39,150 bases of DNA from Dolichospermum planctonicum (GTDB lineage Bacteria; Cyanobacteriota; Cyanobacteriia; Cyanobacteriales; Nostocaceae): the NCBI RefSeq assembly GCF_005402965.1, contig NZ_BJCF01000045.1, forward strand, positions 1 to 39,150, given 5' to 3'. The notes beneath the pieces are model-generated. The model was not told where the DNA came from, did no database searches, and saw only the letters and a list, made by a program, of their open reading frames with translations. Shown here piece after piece: positions 1 through 7,626 of the stretch; the first letter of the stretch is position 1, and each line of letters opens with the position of its first letter. A program made the translations under genes and the position numbers.

Positions 1-637
1 CTGGAATATTTAATTGATTGGTGGTGTTACTGGTATCTATGGAGATAAGATCATTAGCTGTTCCTCCGCTGATAATTAAGGTGTCTGTGCCATTACCACC
101 TTTGATGGTGTCGTTTTGTTGTAAATTAGCCCATGTACTGGTGATGGTGTCTTCTCCATAGTCAGCATCTATGATATCTTGTTGGGCTGTGGTGGTGAAG
201 CTGTCCTTATCGTTAAGGTCAGTGACTCCAATGGTTAATTGTGTTTCAAAGAATAACCCACCCTGGTCTGTTGTCCTCAGTCGAATACTATAACTGTTTT
301 TGGTTTCAAAGTCAAAGACAGCGTTGGTTTTCAGTTGATTTCCAGTAATGGTAAATAAACTATTATCCGTTGCACCGTCTCCGGTGACTAAGCTATAAGT
401 AAAGGTGTTTGCTGTATCTGGGTCTGTGGTGGTGAGATTACCCACTACTGTACCAATAATTTGGTTTTCCGCAACTGTGCTGGTGGAGAGTGTCAGGTTG
501 GTGGGTGCTTTGTTAATAAACTCACTCACGTCTATGATTTGTAGTCCTGAAGTATTATCAGCTACGTAAGCGTAGTTACCGACTACTTGCACACTTACAG
601 CTTCGTCAGATGTATTATAATTGCCCTTGAGGGTGGG
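1..637 (-). pseudogene. Downstream (shifted-frame) part of the same surface protein, running off the left edge
   Basis: Read by hand in the frame that continues the LVIVD repeat after the short G run at 635-638, this stretch is open from there to base 1. It encodes the rest of the repeat (GNYAYVADNTSGLQIIDVSE), then a cadherin-like segment (NLTLSTSTVAENQIIGTVVG, followed by YSIRLRTTDQGG). After that comes an RTX/haemolysin-like stretch (DTIKGGNGTDTLIISGG). This order is typical of large cyanobacterial calcium-binding surface proteins. It is labelled a pseudogene only because it is out of frame with its own N-terminus. A single-base sequencing error, or slippage in the homopolymer, would restore one continuous gene. 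Confidence 0.65.
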
Positions 638-1010
638 GTAGTGGGGTTGCTTATGTCAATTATTTGTAGTCCTGAATAAGAATCAGCTACGTAAGCATAG
701 TTACCGACTACTTGCACACCATAAGCATAGCCAGATGTATCATAATTGCCCTTGAGGGTGGGGGTTGTGGGGTTGCTAATATCAATGATTTGTAGTCCTG
801 AATAATAATCAGCTACATAAGCATAGTTACCCACTACTTGCACACCTAAAGCTCTGCCAGATGTATCATAATTGCCCTTGAGGGTGGGGGTAGTGGGGTT
901 GCTGATATCAATGATTTGTAGTCCTGAATAATAATCAGCAACATAAGCGTAGTTACCGACTACTTGCACACCCCAAGCATAGCCAGAAGTATTATAATTG
1001 CCCACTAATG
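540..1010 (-). repeat. 126-bp in-gene tandem repeats encoding LVIVD units
   Basis: The marker TGTAGTCCTG begins at 540, 665, 791 and 917. The spacings are 125, 126 and 126 bp. The single 125-bp interval contains the shortened G run (GGGTGGGGTAG against GGGTGGGGGTAG), which places the frameshift. The copies are nearly identical in DNA, so unequal recombination between them is plausible. Confidence 0.85.
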
Positions 1011-1554
1011 TGGGTGCAAATACTCCCTGGTAGGTGTGGAGGGTGTCTGCAACAATATCTGACAAATGTAGAGATGTTCCATGGAATGTCTCTGTAACGG
1101 GAAAACTAACTTCTAACTGCCAATTTCCCCCTAATGCTGCATTGCCGGTTTTTGTGGTGGAGGCGCTAATGGTGGCGTTGGTAATTTGATGTAATTTGTG
1201 AATAAATTCTGCCCCAGCATCCCCAGCAGCGACGTTACAACCATATAGTAAAATATTCTGACCTTGCCACTGTTGTAATTGTTGGGTGTAATTATGAATA
1301 TTAGTTAAGTTTAATTGACTATTGCCTAAATATAAGCATCCGGGCGCACCGTGGGAAAGGATGTGAATGGTGGTGATGTGGGGATGTTGTTGTAAAATTT
1401 GGCTAATTTGCTCAATTCCGTCTTGATCTGGGGAAATAATAACTGTTTTTACGCCTTCGATAATTCCTGCTTGGAGGGTCTGATAGTCGGAAAGGGAGGC
1501 ATCAATAAAAACAATTGTTGTTGCGGTTTGACGGAGAAAAGAGTTGTTAGACAT
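595..1554 (-). CDS. DUF4347 / LVIVD-repeat surface protein, N-terminal part (frameshifted)
   Basis: The first ~165 residues match DUF4347, common at the N-terminus of very large cyanobacterial surface or secreted proteins. It carries a His (H68 in LSHGAPG) and a Cys (C106 in LYGCNVAAGD) that resemble a caspase-like His/Cys dyad. From about residue 180 there are near-identical 42-residue LVIVD-type repeats (VQVVGNYAYVADYYSGLQII), a beta-propeller-like repeat. The frame ends at 595 in an aberrant tail (PPSRAIIIHLTKL) exactly where a G run is one base shorter than in the sister repeats. In the shifted frame the repeat and a long C-terminal region continue to the window edge. The intact gene would therefore be much longer. 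Function is unknown; adhesion or an extracellular role is inferred from the domain types. Start ATG at 1554. Confidence 0.75.
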   Translation of the reverse strand: MSNNSFLRQTATTIVFIDASLSDYQTLQAGIIEGVKTVIISPDQDGIEQISQILQQHPHITTIHILSHGAPGCLYLGNSQLNLTNIHNYTQQLQQWQGQNILLYGCNVAAGDAGAEFIHKLHQITNATISASTTKTGNAALGGNWQLEVSFPVTETFHGTSLHLSDIVADTLHTYQGVFAPTLVGNYNTSGYAWGVQVVGNYAYVADYYSGLQIIDISNPTTPTLKGNYDTSGRALGVQVVGNYAYVADYYSGLQIIDISNPTTPTLKGNYDTSGYAYGVQVVGNYAYVADSYSGLQIIDISNPTTPPSRAIIIHLTKL

Positions 1555-1724
1555 AATTTTTTCCTTTGCACCTGGTACTGTAGGTTTTTGTTATATGGGG
1601 TAGAAAATGAGCAACTTCACGTAATAAAACCTTGTCATAAATAATATGATGGTAATTGATTAAAGTCAGAAGTACAACCGTATATTTTTAGATTTAATAT
1701 GTGTTAATTAGTGTCATATACATA

Positions 1725-1958
1725 ATACTCTGGTAACATTCATGCTTTTACATTTGTCAGAATCAGGATGTACAGGATGAAAGGATGTACAGGATGAAGA
1801 TGGGGATTTTCTGATGATGATTTAATATGGTGCGTTACTATATACTCTGGTAACATTCATGCTTTTACATTTGTCAGAATCAGGATATCCAGGATGAAAG
1901 GATGTACAGGATGAAGATGGGGATTTTTTGATGATGATTTAATATGGTGCGTTACTAT
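1725..1958. repeat. 117-bp direct tandem duplication (two copies)
   Basis: Copy 1 is 1725-1841 and copy 2 is 1842-1958. Both begin ATACTCTGGTAACATTCATG and end in GGTGCGTTACTAT. They are nearly identical; the differences seen are GGATGTACAGG against GGATATCCAGG and a T-run change near the GGGGATTTT segment. Each copy also contains shorter internal repeats of the type GGATGTACAGGATGAA. Confidence 0.85.
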
Positions 1959-1963
1959 ATTAT

Positions 1964-2069
1964 ATAGCGATAATGTAGCGAACTGCTTGCAGCAGCGCTT
2001 CGCTATCGCTATGTTACACACAAATGCTTTACCCATGGTGCGTTACGCTGTCGCTAACACACCCTACTA
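1964..2069. repeat. Adjacent palindromic repeats
   Basis: The first half (about 1964-2010) pairs TAGCGATAATGTAGCGA with a later TCGCTATCGCTA, around GCTTGCAGCAGC. The second half (2037-2069) is the reverse-complement form of the TAGGGTGTGTTAGCGACAGC / GTAACGCACCA repeat, which also occurs at 24500-24531 and 29805-29835. I take both as dispersed cyanobacterial palindromes. Confidence 0.65.
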
Positions 2070-2177
2070 AATAATTTAAGGTAGTTCTTCCTCATCAATA
2101 TGATAATAACATATTTAAAATCCTTTGTCAACACCTGAAAAGCAAATTTTTCGCGGTTTTTTTGCGTCTTGTTCCCT

Positions 2178-2225
2178 GTTCCCAGTTAAGAGTTCCCAGT
2201 TAAGAGTTCCCAGTTAAGAGCTCCC
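2178..2225. repeat. 15-bp tandem repeats (GTTCCCAGTTAAGAG x3)
   Basis: Three copies begin at 2178, 2193 and 2208, followed by a partial unit. A single further copy begins at 6677, after the pcrA gene, so the unit is dispersed in this genome. Confidence 0.8.
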
Positions 2226-2230
2226 TAACA

Positions 2231-2263
2231 AGATACCCGAATTCTTTAAGAAGTCGGATATCT
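2231..2263. terminator. Gene-end palindrome, possible terminator of the CURT/CAAD gene
   Basis: AGATACCCGAATTC, TTTAA, GAAGTCGGATATCT forms an imperfect stem-loop 31 bp beyond the stop of the minus-strand gene at 2295. It belongs to the same family as the palindromes at 15942, 18991, 27234 and 29115. Terminator activity is inferred from position and structure only; there is no long U tract. Confidence 0.45.
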
Positions 2264-2294
2264 AGGTTTGTCTAAATTTGTCTAAATTTGTTAG

Positions 2295-2744
2295 TTAAGA
2301 TTCAGAAGTTTTTTTACCGACAACTTGAGATTTGAGGGTGGTAATTTCGCTAGATAACTCCTGTCTGCTGGAAGCTTTGAGTAAATAGCGATAGACAAAC
2401 CACACAGAGTAACCAATACCGATTAATTCAAAGCTGGGTGCTACTAAAGGAATATCATTAAGAGCACTTAGTACAGCCAATAGTACCTTAACTGCGACTA
2501 CAGATGTCACTACTAAACCAATAGTAACTATAGGCTGCTGATATTGACCAAAGAACTTACCTACATAATCTGGTAATGTACCCAGAAAACCAGAAACTTG
2601 TTGTCCATATTTGAGCCATTGTTCTTGAGGCTGCATAGGCGGCTGAAGTTTGGTAAGATTTCCGGTTTGGGTGTTAATTTGGGGGATAGTTGTTTCTTTG
2701 GACTGGGTTTCTTGGTATTCTGGTTCTTGCATTTTTATTTCCAT
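2295..2744 (-). CDS. CAAD-domain membrane protein, CURT1/CurT family
   Basis: A 149-residue protein with a polar N-terminus (about 1-60, Gln/Pro-rich) is followed by two hydrophobic segments (about 71-95 and 102-123) and a charged C-terminal helix. The two-TM core with amphipathic flanks is the CAAD domain, found in cyanobacterial aminoacyl-tRNA synthetases and in the thylakoid curvature proteins CURT1 (plants) and CurT (Synechocystis). The size and free-standing form fit CurT better than a synthetase. The inferred role is membrane bending and thylakoid architecture. Start ATG at 2744; M5 (ATG at 2732) is an alternative. It is a single minus-strand gene with a gene-end palindrome downstream. 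The family call is firm, the exact role less so. Confidence 0.75.
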   Translation of the reverse strand: MEIKMQEPEYQETQSKETTIPQINTQTGNLTKLQPPMQPQEQWLKYGQQVSGFLGTLPDYVGKFFGQYQQPIVTIGLVVTSVVAVKVLLAVLSALNDIPLVAPSFELIGIGYSVWFVYRYLLKASSRQELSSEITTLKSQVVGKKTSES

Positions 2745-2870
2745 GATTTTAATCGTTGAGTTTTTTACCTAGACATTTACAACCAAAAGGCTGTTAATTG
2801 ACAATTCTTCCACTAATAAGGATGGGAAATCAGAGATTATTGGTTTATTTTATCAGAAAACGCCGTAATA

Positions 2871-2893
2871 CCCCATCCCTCTACAGGGTGGAG
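2871..2893 (+). repeat. Left-end hairpin of the TnpB element
   Basis: CATCCCT and AGGGTGG pair around a CTAC loop. The sequence echoes the right-end hairpin, as expected for subterminal imperfect palindromes of IS200/IS605 elements. Confidence 0.55.
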
Positions 2894-3044
2894 ATGTAAA
2901 GCAAGTAAAATTAAACACCCTCCAAGGGATATTAAGCGCAGCTTAATCGTGAGAGAGGGTAGTTTCATTTTTACCAATCTTAAAGATTGACTAATTCCTT
3001 AAAGTATATTATACTTAAAACAGGTCGAATTAGTAATAAAAAAA

Positions 3045-4241
3045 ATGATTGTTTTTGAATTTAAAGCCAAAGGCACAAAGCAGCAATATCAAAAAATTGA
3101 TGAAGCTATACGGATAACTCAGTTCATTCGTAATAAGTGCTTGCGCTTTTGGATGGACAATCAAAATGTTAAACCTTACGACCTAAATAAATACACTGCG
3201 GTCGTAGCTAATGAATTTGATTTTGCAGATAAATTAAACTCAATGGCTAGACAAGCAGCAGCCGAGAGAACAGCTTTTGCAATTAAAAGATTTTTTGATA
3301 ATTGTCAAGCTAAAACTCCTGGAAAGAAAGGATATCCAAAGTTCCAAAAAAATAACCGTTCCATTGAATATAAAACATCAGGATGGAAACTATTAGAAGA
3401 CCGAAAACACATTAACTTTACGGATAAATGTGGAATTGGTCAGCTAAAATTAATTGGAACTTGGGATTTACATTTTTACCAGATTAAGCAAATCAAAAGA
3501 ATCAGAATAGTTAAACGTTCTGATGGATATTACGTTCAATTCTGTATAGATGCAGAACGGAATATTGATGTTAATCCAACTGGTAAAACTATTGGTTTAG
3601 ATGTTGGTCTTAACAGTTTCTACACTGATTCTCAAGGGGATAAAATTGATAATCCAAGATATTTACGAAAGTCAGAAAAATCTTTAAAACGACTACAAAA
3701 AAAAGTTAGTCGTAAAAATAAAGGTTCTAATAATCGTAAAAAAGCTATTAACCGTCTTGGTAAAAAACATTTGCAAGTTTCACGTCAACGTAAAGACTTT
3801 GCCGTTAAGACAGCATTGTGCGTAGTTAGATCTAACGATTTAGTGGCGTTTGAAAAACTGCAAGTGAAAAATATGGTTAAAAATAGCAAATTAGCTAAGT
3901 CAATTAGTGATGCTGGATGGTCATTGTTTACTCAATGGTTAGAATATTTTGGTAAAGTCTATGGGCGTGTAGTTGTACCAGTTGCACCTCAATACACTTC
4001 TCAAAACTGTTCTAGTTGTGGAGAAATCGTCAAGAAGTCACTTTCAGTTAGAACTCATGTTTGTCAATGTGGGTGCATACTTGACCGTGACCACAATGCT
4101 GCAATTAACATTCTCACTAAAGCACTAAGACAAAGTGGCTATGATTTAAGTACCGTCGGGCGGACGGAAACTAATAACGCTTGTGGAGAGATGACCCTCT
4201 GCTCAGACTTGGTAACAAGGTTGGGTAAGGTTGCTCATTGA
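3045..4241 (+). CDS. tnpB: TnpB RNA-guided endonuclease of an IS605/IS1341-like element
   Basis: This 398-residue protein has the length and layout of TnpB, the ancestor-type nuclease of Cas12. It has an N-terminal wedge/REC-like part (1-180), then a split RuvC domain with D186 (TIGLDVGLNSF), E270 (VAFEKLQ) and the DRDHNAAINI motif (D347/D349). Between the last two lies a zinc ribbon with C322, C325, C340 and C342. All expected catalytic residues are present, so the enzyme appears active. TnpB is guided by an omega RNA read from the 3' end of its own gene and the right end. It cuts empty donor sites, favouring element retention. Start ATG at 3045 after an A-rich leader without a strong Shine-Dalgarno. 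No tnpA neighbour is seen. Confidence 0.9.
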   Translation: MIVFEFKAKGTKQQYQKIDEAIRITQFIRNKCLRFWMDNQNVKPYDLNKYTAVVANEFDFADKLNSMARQAAAERTAFAIKRFFDNCQAKTPGKKGYPKFQKNNRSIEYKTSGWKLLEDRKHINFTDKCGIGQLKLIGTWDLHFYQIKQIKRIRIVKRSDGYYVQFCIDAERNIDVNPTGKTIGLDVGLNSFYTDSQGDKIDNPRYLRKSEKSLKRLQKKVSRKNKGSNNRKKAINRLGKKHLQVSRQRKDFAVKTALCVVRSNDLVAFEKLQVKNMVKNSKLAKSISDAGWSLFTQWLEYFGKVYGRVVVPVAPQYTSQNCSSCGEIVKKSLSVRTHVCQCGCILDRDHNAAINILTKALRQSGYDLSTVGRTETNNACGEMTLCSDLVTRLGKVAH

Positions 4242-4285
4242 AGCAAGAATCCCCGTCCCTCTATAGGGCGGGGAGCGTCAAACTC
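4120..4285 (+). ncRNA. Probable omega RNA (TnpB guide scaffold)
   Basis: In characterised TnpB systems the guide RNA overlaps the tnpB 3' end and finishes at the element's right end. Here the 3' end of tnpB is followed by a strong GC stem (CCCCGTCCCT / AGGGCGGGG, 4251-4273) and GAGCGTCAAA, the usual form of such scaffolds. The 5' limit is a guess. The guide would be the flanking DNA just downstream, that is the pcrA leader and start region. Confidence 0.45.
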
Positions 4286-4304
4286 CTCATCGTCTTTATA
4301 TTTT

Positions 4305-6632
4305 ATGATAACAAGTATTGATTTCCTTAATCACCTCAATCCTAGTCAACGTCAAGCCGTAGAACATTATTGCGGACCATTGTTAGTAGTTGCTGGTGCT
4401 GGTTCGGGTAAAACCCGTGCGCTAACCTACCGTATTGCTAACTTGATTCTACAACACCGTGTTAATCCTGAAAATATCCTCGCGGTGACATTTACTAATA
4501 AAGCTGCTAGGGAAATGAAGGAAAGAATTCAAAGGATATTTGCTGAACAATTAGCAATCACAAAACATGATAAAAAGTTTGATTTACTAACAGAATATGA
4601 ACAAACTTTGATTAAATCACAAGTTTACCGCACTACTATTAAAGATATGTGGTGTGGAACTTTTCATAGTTTGTTTTCTCGGATTCTCCGTTATGATATT
4701 GACAAATATCAAGATGAAAAAGGGAGAAAATGGGAAAAAAACTTTTCTATTTTTGATGAGTCTGATGTGCAAAGTCTGATTAAAGAAATTGTGACTAAAG
4801 ATTTAAATTTAGATAGTAAGAAATTTGAACCTAAGTCTGTGCGTTACGCTATTAGTAATGCTAAAAATCAAGGATTTTCCCCTAGAGAATTTGAAAGTGA
4901 ACAGCCAAATTATCGCGGGAGGGTAATTGCTGATGTTTATAACCGCTATCAAGATAAACTTGCTGAAAATAATGCTTTAGATTTTGATGATTTGATTTTA
5001 ATTCCTACTAGATTATTTCAACAAAATGAGCAGGTTTTAGGTTATTGGTATCGCAAATTCTGTCATATTCTAGTTGATGAATATCAAGATACTAACCGGA
5101 CTCAATATGATTTAATTCAGCTTTTAGTTACCAATGGGGAAAGACGTAAAAGTGAATGGGAATGGGAAAATCGTTCTGTATTTGTGGTCGGAGATGCTGA
5201 CCAGTCAATTTACAGTTTTAGAATGGCAGATTTTACGATTTTACTGGAATTTCAGGAGAATTTTGGCGATGGTTTAGCAGATGATGATACCCGTTCTATG
5301 GTAAAATTAGAGGAAAATTATCGCTCTTGTGAAAACATTCTCCAAGCTGCTAATGAATTAATTGAAAATAATACCCAACGCATTGATAAAATTCTCAAGG
5401 CCACAAGACAACCGGGGGAAGCAATTTATTTTTATAAAGCTGAGGAAGAAATGGCCGAAGCGGCTTTTGTTATTGACCAAATTCGCAGTTTAGAAAATCA
5501 AAACCCGGAATTAAATTGGGGTGCTTTTGCAATTTTATATAGAACCAATGCTCAATCTCGACCTTTTGAAGAACTATTAGTTAAGTATCAAATTCCTTAT
5601 ACGGTTGTGGGAGGAATGAAGTTTTATGACCGGAAAGAAATTAAAGATGCTATTGCATATTTAAGAGCTATTAATAATCCAGCGGATACTGTTAGTTTAT
5701 TGCGAGTTATTAATACACCTCGTAGGGGAATTGGTAAAGCTACTATTGACGCTTTAGTCAATGCTTCCCAGCAATTAGGAATAACATTATGGGAGATAAT
5801 TAGTGATGAAACATCAGTTAATAGTTTAGCAGGACGTTCGGCAAAAGCTGTGAATAATTTTGCGGCAATGATTGAAAATCGTCAAGCACAAATCACGGTT
5901 ATTCCCGGTTCGGAGATATTACAAGGAATTTTAGAAGATTCTGGTTATATCAAGGAATTGCAAGACCAAGGTACAGACGAAGCTGATAACAGAATTAGCA
6001 ACGTTAATGAATTGTATAATGCCATGTTGCAATTTCAAGAAGAAAATGAAGGCGAAGATATTTCTTTACAAGCGTTTTTACAAAGTGCTGCGCTCAGTTC
6101 TGATTTAGATAATTTAAAAGAGGGACAAACAGCAGTTTCTCTAATGACTTTACACGCTTCTAAGGGTTTGGAATTTCCGGTGGTCTTTCTAGTTGGATTA
6201 GAACAGGGATTATTTCCGGGTTATCGTTCATTACAAGATCCATCGTTGTTAGAAGAGGAACGTAGATTGTGTTATGTAGGTATTACCCGCGCTCAAGAAC
6301 GTCTATTCCTATCCCATGCTAGGGAACGCCGTTTATATGGTACTAGAGAACCGGCAATGCGATCGCAATTTTTAGACGAATTACCAGCAGAGTTATTAAC
6401 TACACAGAATAAAGTTAACCGTAGTTTCACTAAGACAACATCGGCAAACCCTAATAAACAAAGCACTTCTCAAGCTTGGCAAGTAGGTGATAATGTATTA
6501 CATAAAACTTTTGGTATTGGTAAAATTACTCACGTTTTTGGAGAAGGAAATAAAGTTTCCGTAGCCATTCAATTCGCTAGTTTGGGACAGAAAATTATAG
6601 ACCCTAGAGTAGCACAGTTACAGAAAGTCTAA
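4305..6632 (+). CDS. pcrA: UvrD/PcrA-type superfamily 1A DNA helicase
   Basis: The 775-residue protein carries the full SF1A 3'-to-5' helicase motif set. These are Walker A (residues 30-37, AGAGSGKT), motif Ia (VTFTNKAAREMKERI), motif II (LVDEYQDTN, about 254-262), motif III (VVGDADQSIYSFR), motif V (LMTLHASKGLEFPVVF) and motif VI (YVGITRAQERLFLSHA). The C-terminal ~55 residues (WQVGDNVLHKTFGIGKI) form the Tudor-like domain that contacts RNA polymerase in PcrA/UvrD. Expected roles are nucleotide-excision repair, removal of stalled polymerase and limiting recombination. Start ATG at 4305. The TnpB element ends only about 20-30 bp upstream, so the native promoter has probably been displaced or supplied by the element. 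The gene itself is complete. Confidence 0.92.
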   Translation: MITSIDFLNHLNPSQRQAVEHYCGPLLVVAGAGSGKTRALTYRIANLILQHRVNPENILAVTFTNKAAREMKERIQRIFAEQLAITKHDKKFDLLTEYEQTLIKSQVYRTTIKDMWCGTFHSLFSRILRYDIDKYQDEKGRKWEKNFSIFDESDVQSLIKEIVTKDLNLDSKKFEPKSVRYAISNAKNQGFSPREFESEQPNYRGRVIADVYNRYQDKLAENNALDFDDLILIPTRLFQQNEQVLGYWYRKFCHILVDEYQDTNRTQYDLIQLLVTNGERRKSEWEWENRSVFVVGDADQSIYSFRMADFTILLEFQENFGDGLADDDTRSMVKLEENYRSCENILQAANELIENNTQRIDKILKATRQPGEAIYFYKAEEEMAEAAFVIDQIRSLENQNPELNWGAFAILYRTNAQSRPFEELLVKYQIPYTVVGGMKFYDRKEIKDAIAYLRAINNPADTVSLLRVINTPRRGIGKATIDALVNASQQLGITLWEIISDETSVNSLAGRSAKAVNNFAAMIENRQAQITVIPGSEILQGILEDSGYIKELQDQGTDEADNRISNVNELYNAMLQFQEENEGEDISLQAFLQSAALSSDLDNLKEGQTAVSLMTLHASKGLEFPVVFLVGLEQGLFPGYRSLQDPSLLEEERRLCYVGITRAQERLFLSHARERRLYGTREPAMRSQFLDELPAELLTTQNKVNRSFTKTTSANPNKQSTSQAWQVGDNVLHKTFGIGKITHVFGEGNKVSVAIQFASLGQKIIDPRVAQLQKV

Positions 6633-6746
6633 TGGGAGGAAATATTCATAATTAGGGCTTGCTGAATAAGTTGTCTGTTCCCAGTTAAGAGTTCCCTTGT
6701 CATAACGACAATTTTTAACGCTAACCTACTTAGTTTCTTAGTTTAT

Positions 6747-6953
6747 ATGATTTTAGCGGGCAAGATGCCCGCACCACCACATTTAGCTAAATACAACATA
6801 TCACTAAGTAGGTATATGATTTTAGCGGGCAAGATGCCCGCACCACCACATTTAGCTAAATACAACATATCACTAAGTAGGTATATGATTTTAGCAGGCA
6901 AGATGCCCGCACCACCACATCTAGCTAAATACAACATATCACTAAGTAGGTAA
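6747..6953. repeat. Three 69-bp tandem repeats with an internal palindrome
   Basis: Units begin at 6747, 6816 and 6885, each starting ATGATTTTAGC. Each contains the palindrome GCGGGCAAGATGCCCGC (one arm mutated to GCAGGC in copy 3) and ends CACTAAGTAGGTAT. Because 69 is a multiple of three, both strands stay open and give repetitive spurious ORFs. A truncated CTAACCTACTTAG motif precedes copy 1 at 6721. Confidence 0.85.
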
Positions 6954-6968
6954 GAGATTACCGGGTAT

Positions 6969-7337
6969 TTAAGCTGGGGTTTTTACCTGGCTTGCCATTT
7001 CTAAAAAGCTGTTCATATTTACCCCAGGACGACGACGAGGGGTATTCTTAGGAATGAGATACTTGGTGGCAAAGTTGGTTTCAGTTGGGACTGATATTTT
7101 AACGGGTTCAGCTTTGGTGGCTTTTGCTGCTACTGGTGCTACTGGTGCTACTGCTACTGCTGCTACTGCTGCTGGTGCTGCTGGTGTTGGCGCTACTGCG
7201 GCTACTGGTGCGGCTACTTGAGTAACATTAGCTTCAGCTTCTTCCTTTAGTTCCAGGTAGTAGCTGTTTCCCTTGTTACCAAATAATCCAGTGATAAAAC
7301 CGACAATACCCGCAATCAGATTTTTGATAAAGCCCAT
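6969..7337 (-). CDS. Small Ala/Pro-rich protein with hydrophobic N-terminus, unknown function
   Basis: I do not recognise a named family for this 122-residue protein. The N-terminus (MGFIKNLIAGIVGFITGLFG) is hydrophobic or amphipathic and could associate with a membrane. Residues ~40-75 are a low-complexity Ala/Val/Pro linker encoded by GCT/GCA-rich DNA. The C-terminal ~45 residues are ordinary sequence with a basic patch (YLIPKNTPRRRPGVNMNSFL) that looks like the conserved functional end. The layout suggests a membrane anchor, a flexible spacer and a short binding motif. Start ATG at 7337, with AGGAG-type sequence (complement of ACTCCTGG) just upstream. It is a single gene between pcrA-associated repeats and the lipase. 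Confidence 0.65.
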   Translation of the reverse strand: MGFIKNLIAGIVGFITGLFGNKGNSYYLELKEEAEANVTQVAAPVAAVAPTPAAPAAVAAVAVAPVAPVAAKATKAEPVKISVPTETNFATKYLIPKNTPRRRPGVNMNSFLEMASQVKTPA

Positions 7338-7626
7338 AAAAAATACTCCTGGTTTATTCTGTTAATTGCTGCCAGTCATAAAAATTACTGGTTGTCACTT
7401 AGCACACTGTGAATTAATACTGATTAGTATTTTCAGGTTTTTGGTGTCAACAGTTGCAACTGGTAGATCACATTTCACAAAAATTAAATTAATTATTAAA
7501 TTTTATTATGAAAATAACATTATGAGAAATTTTTTAACAAATCTTAATAGTTTAGCTTTATGCTCATGTCACATTTTCTATTATCTTCATGATAATACTG
7601 AGTTAAATTCTGGAAAATCATGAAAA
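7338..7626. other. Divergent intergenic region, no gene seen
   Basis: This 289-bp AT-rich stretch lies between the minus-strand small protein and the plus-strand lipase. An open frame at 7366-7623 has no family resemblance and atypical composition; I take it as chance. Promoters for both flanking genes should be here. Confidence 0.5.

Larger units (their letters stand above)
1555..2294. other. Repeat-rich intergenic region, no gene seen
   Basis: This 740-bp stretch between two minus-strand genes has no convincing ORF. It holds a 117-bp tandem duplication, a palindromic repeat complex, a gene-end palindrome and 15-bp tandem repeats, which are listed separately. The promoter of the DUF4347 gene should lie in its left part, but I see no clear -10/-35 pair. 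Confidence 0.7.
2866..4285 (+). mobile_element. Solo TnpB element (IS605/IS1341-like), no tnpA
   Basis: The element is bounded by two related hairpins. On the left, 2871-2893 reads ATCCCTCTACAGGGTGGAG followed by ATGTAAA. On the right, 4251-4273 reads CCCCGTCCCTCTATAGGG followed by CGGGGAGCGTCAAA. Between them lies one intact tnpB gene and no Y1 transposase gene, so any mobility would need TnpA in trans. Exact ends cannot be set from one copy, and the target-adjacent motif could not be identified with confidence. The right end lies about 20-30 bp before the pcrA start codon. Confidence 0.7.

Noticed and set aside
2160-2225. Possible CRISPR array
   Set aside because: Units are contiguous 15-mers without spacers; same for the 69-bp, 117-bp and heptamer arrays.
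6743-6953. Repetitive ORFs on both strands (LAGKMPAPPHLAKYN-type)
   Set aside because: They arise because a 69-bp repeat is a multiple of three; no family resemblance and no ribosome-binding site.
7366-7623. 85-residue frame upstream of the lipase
   Set aside because: Atypical composition, lies in a divergent promoter region and ends next to the lipase start; looks like chance.
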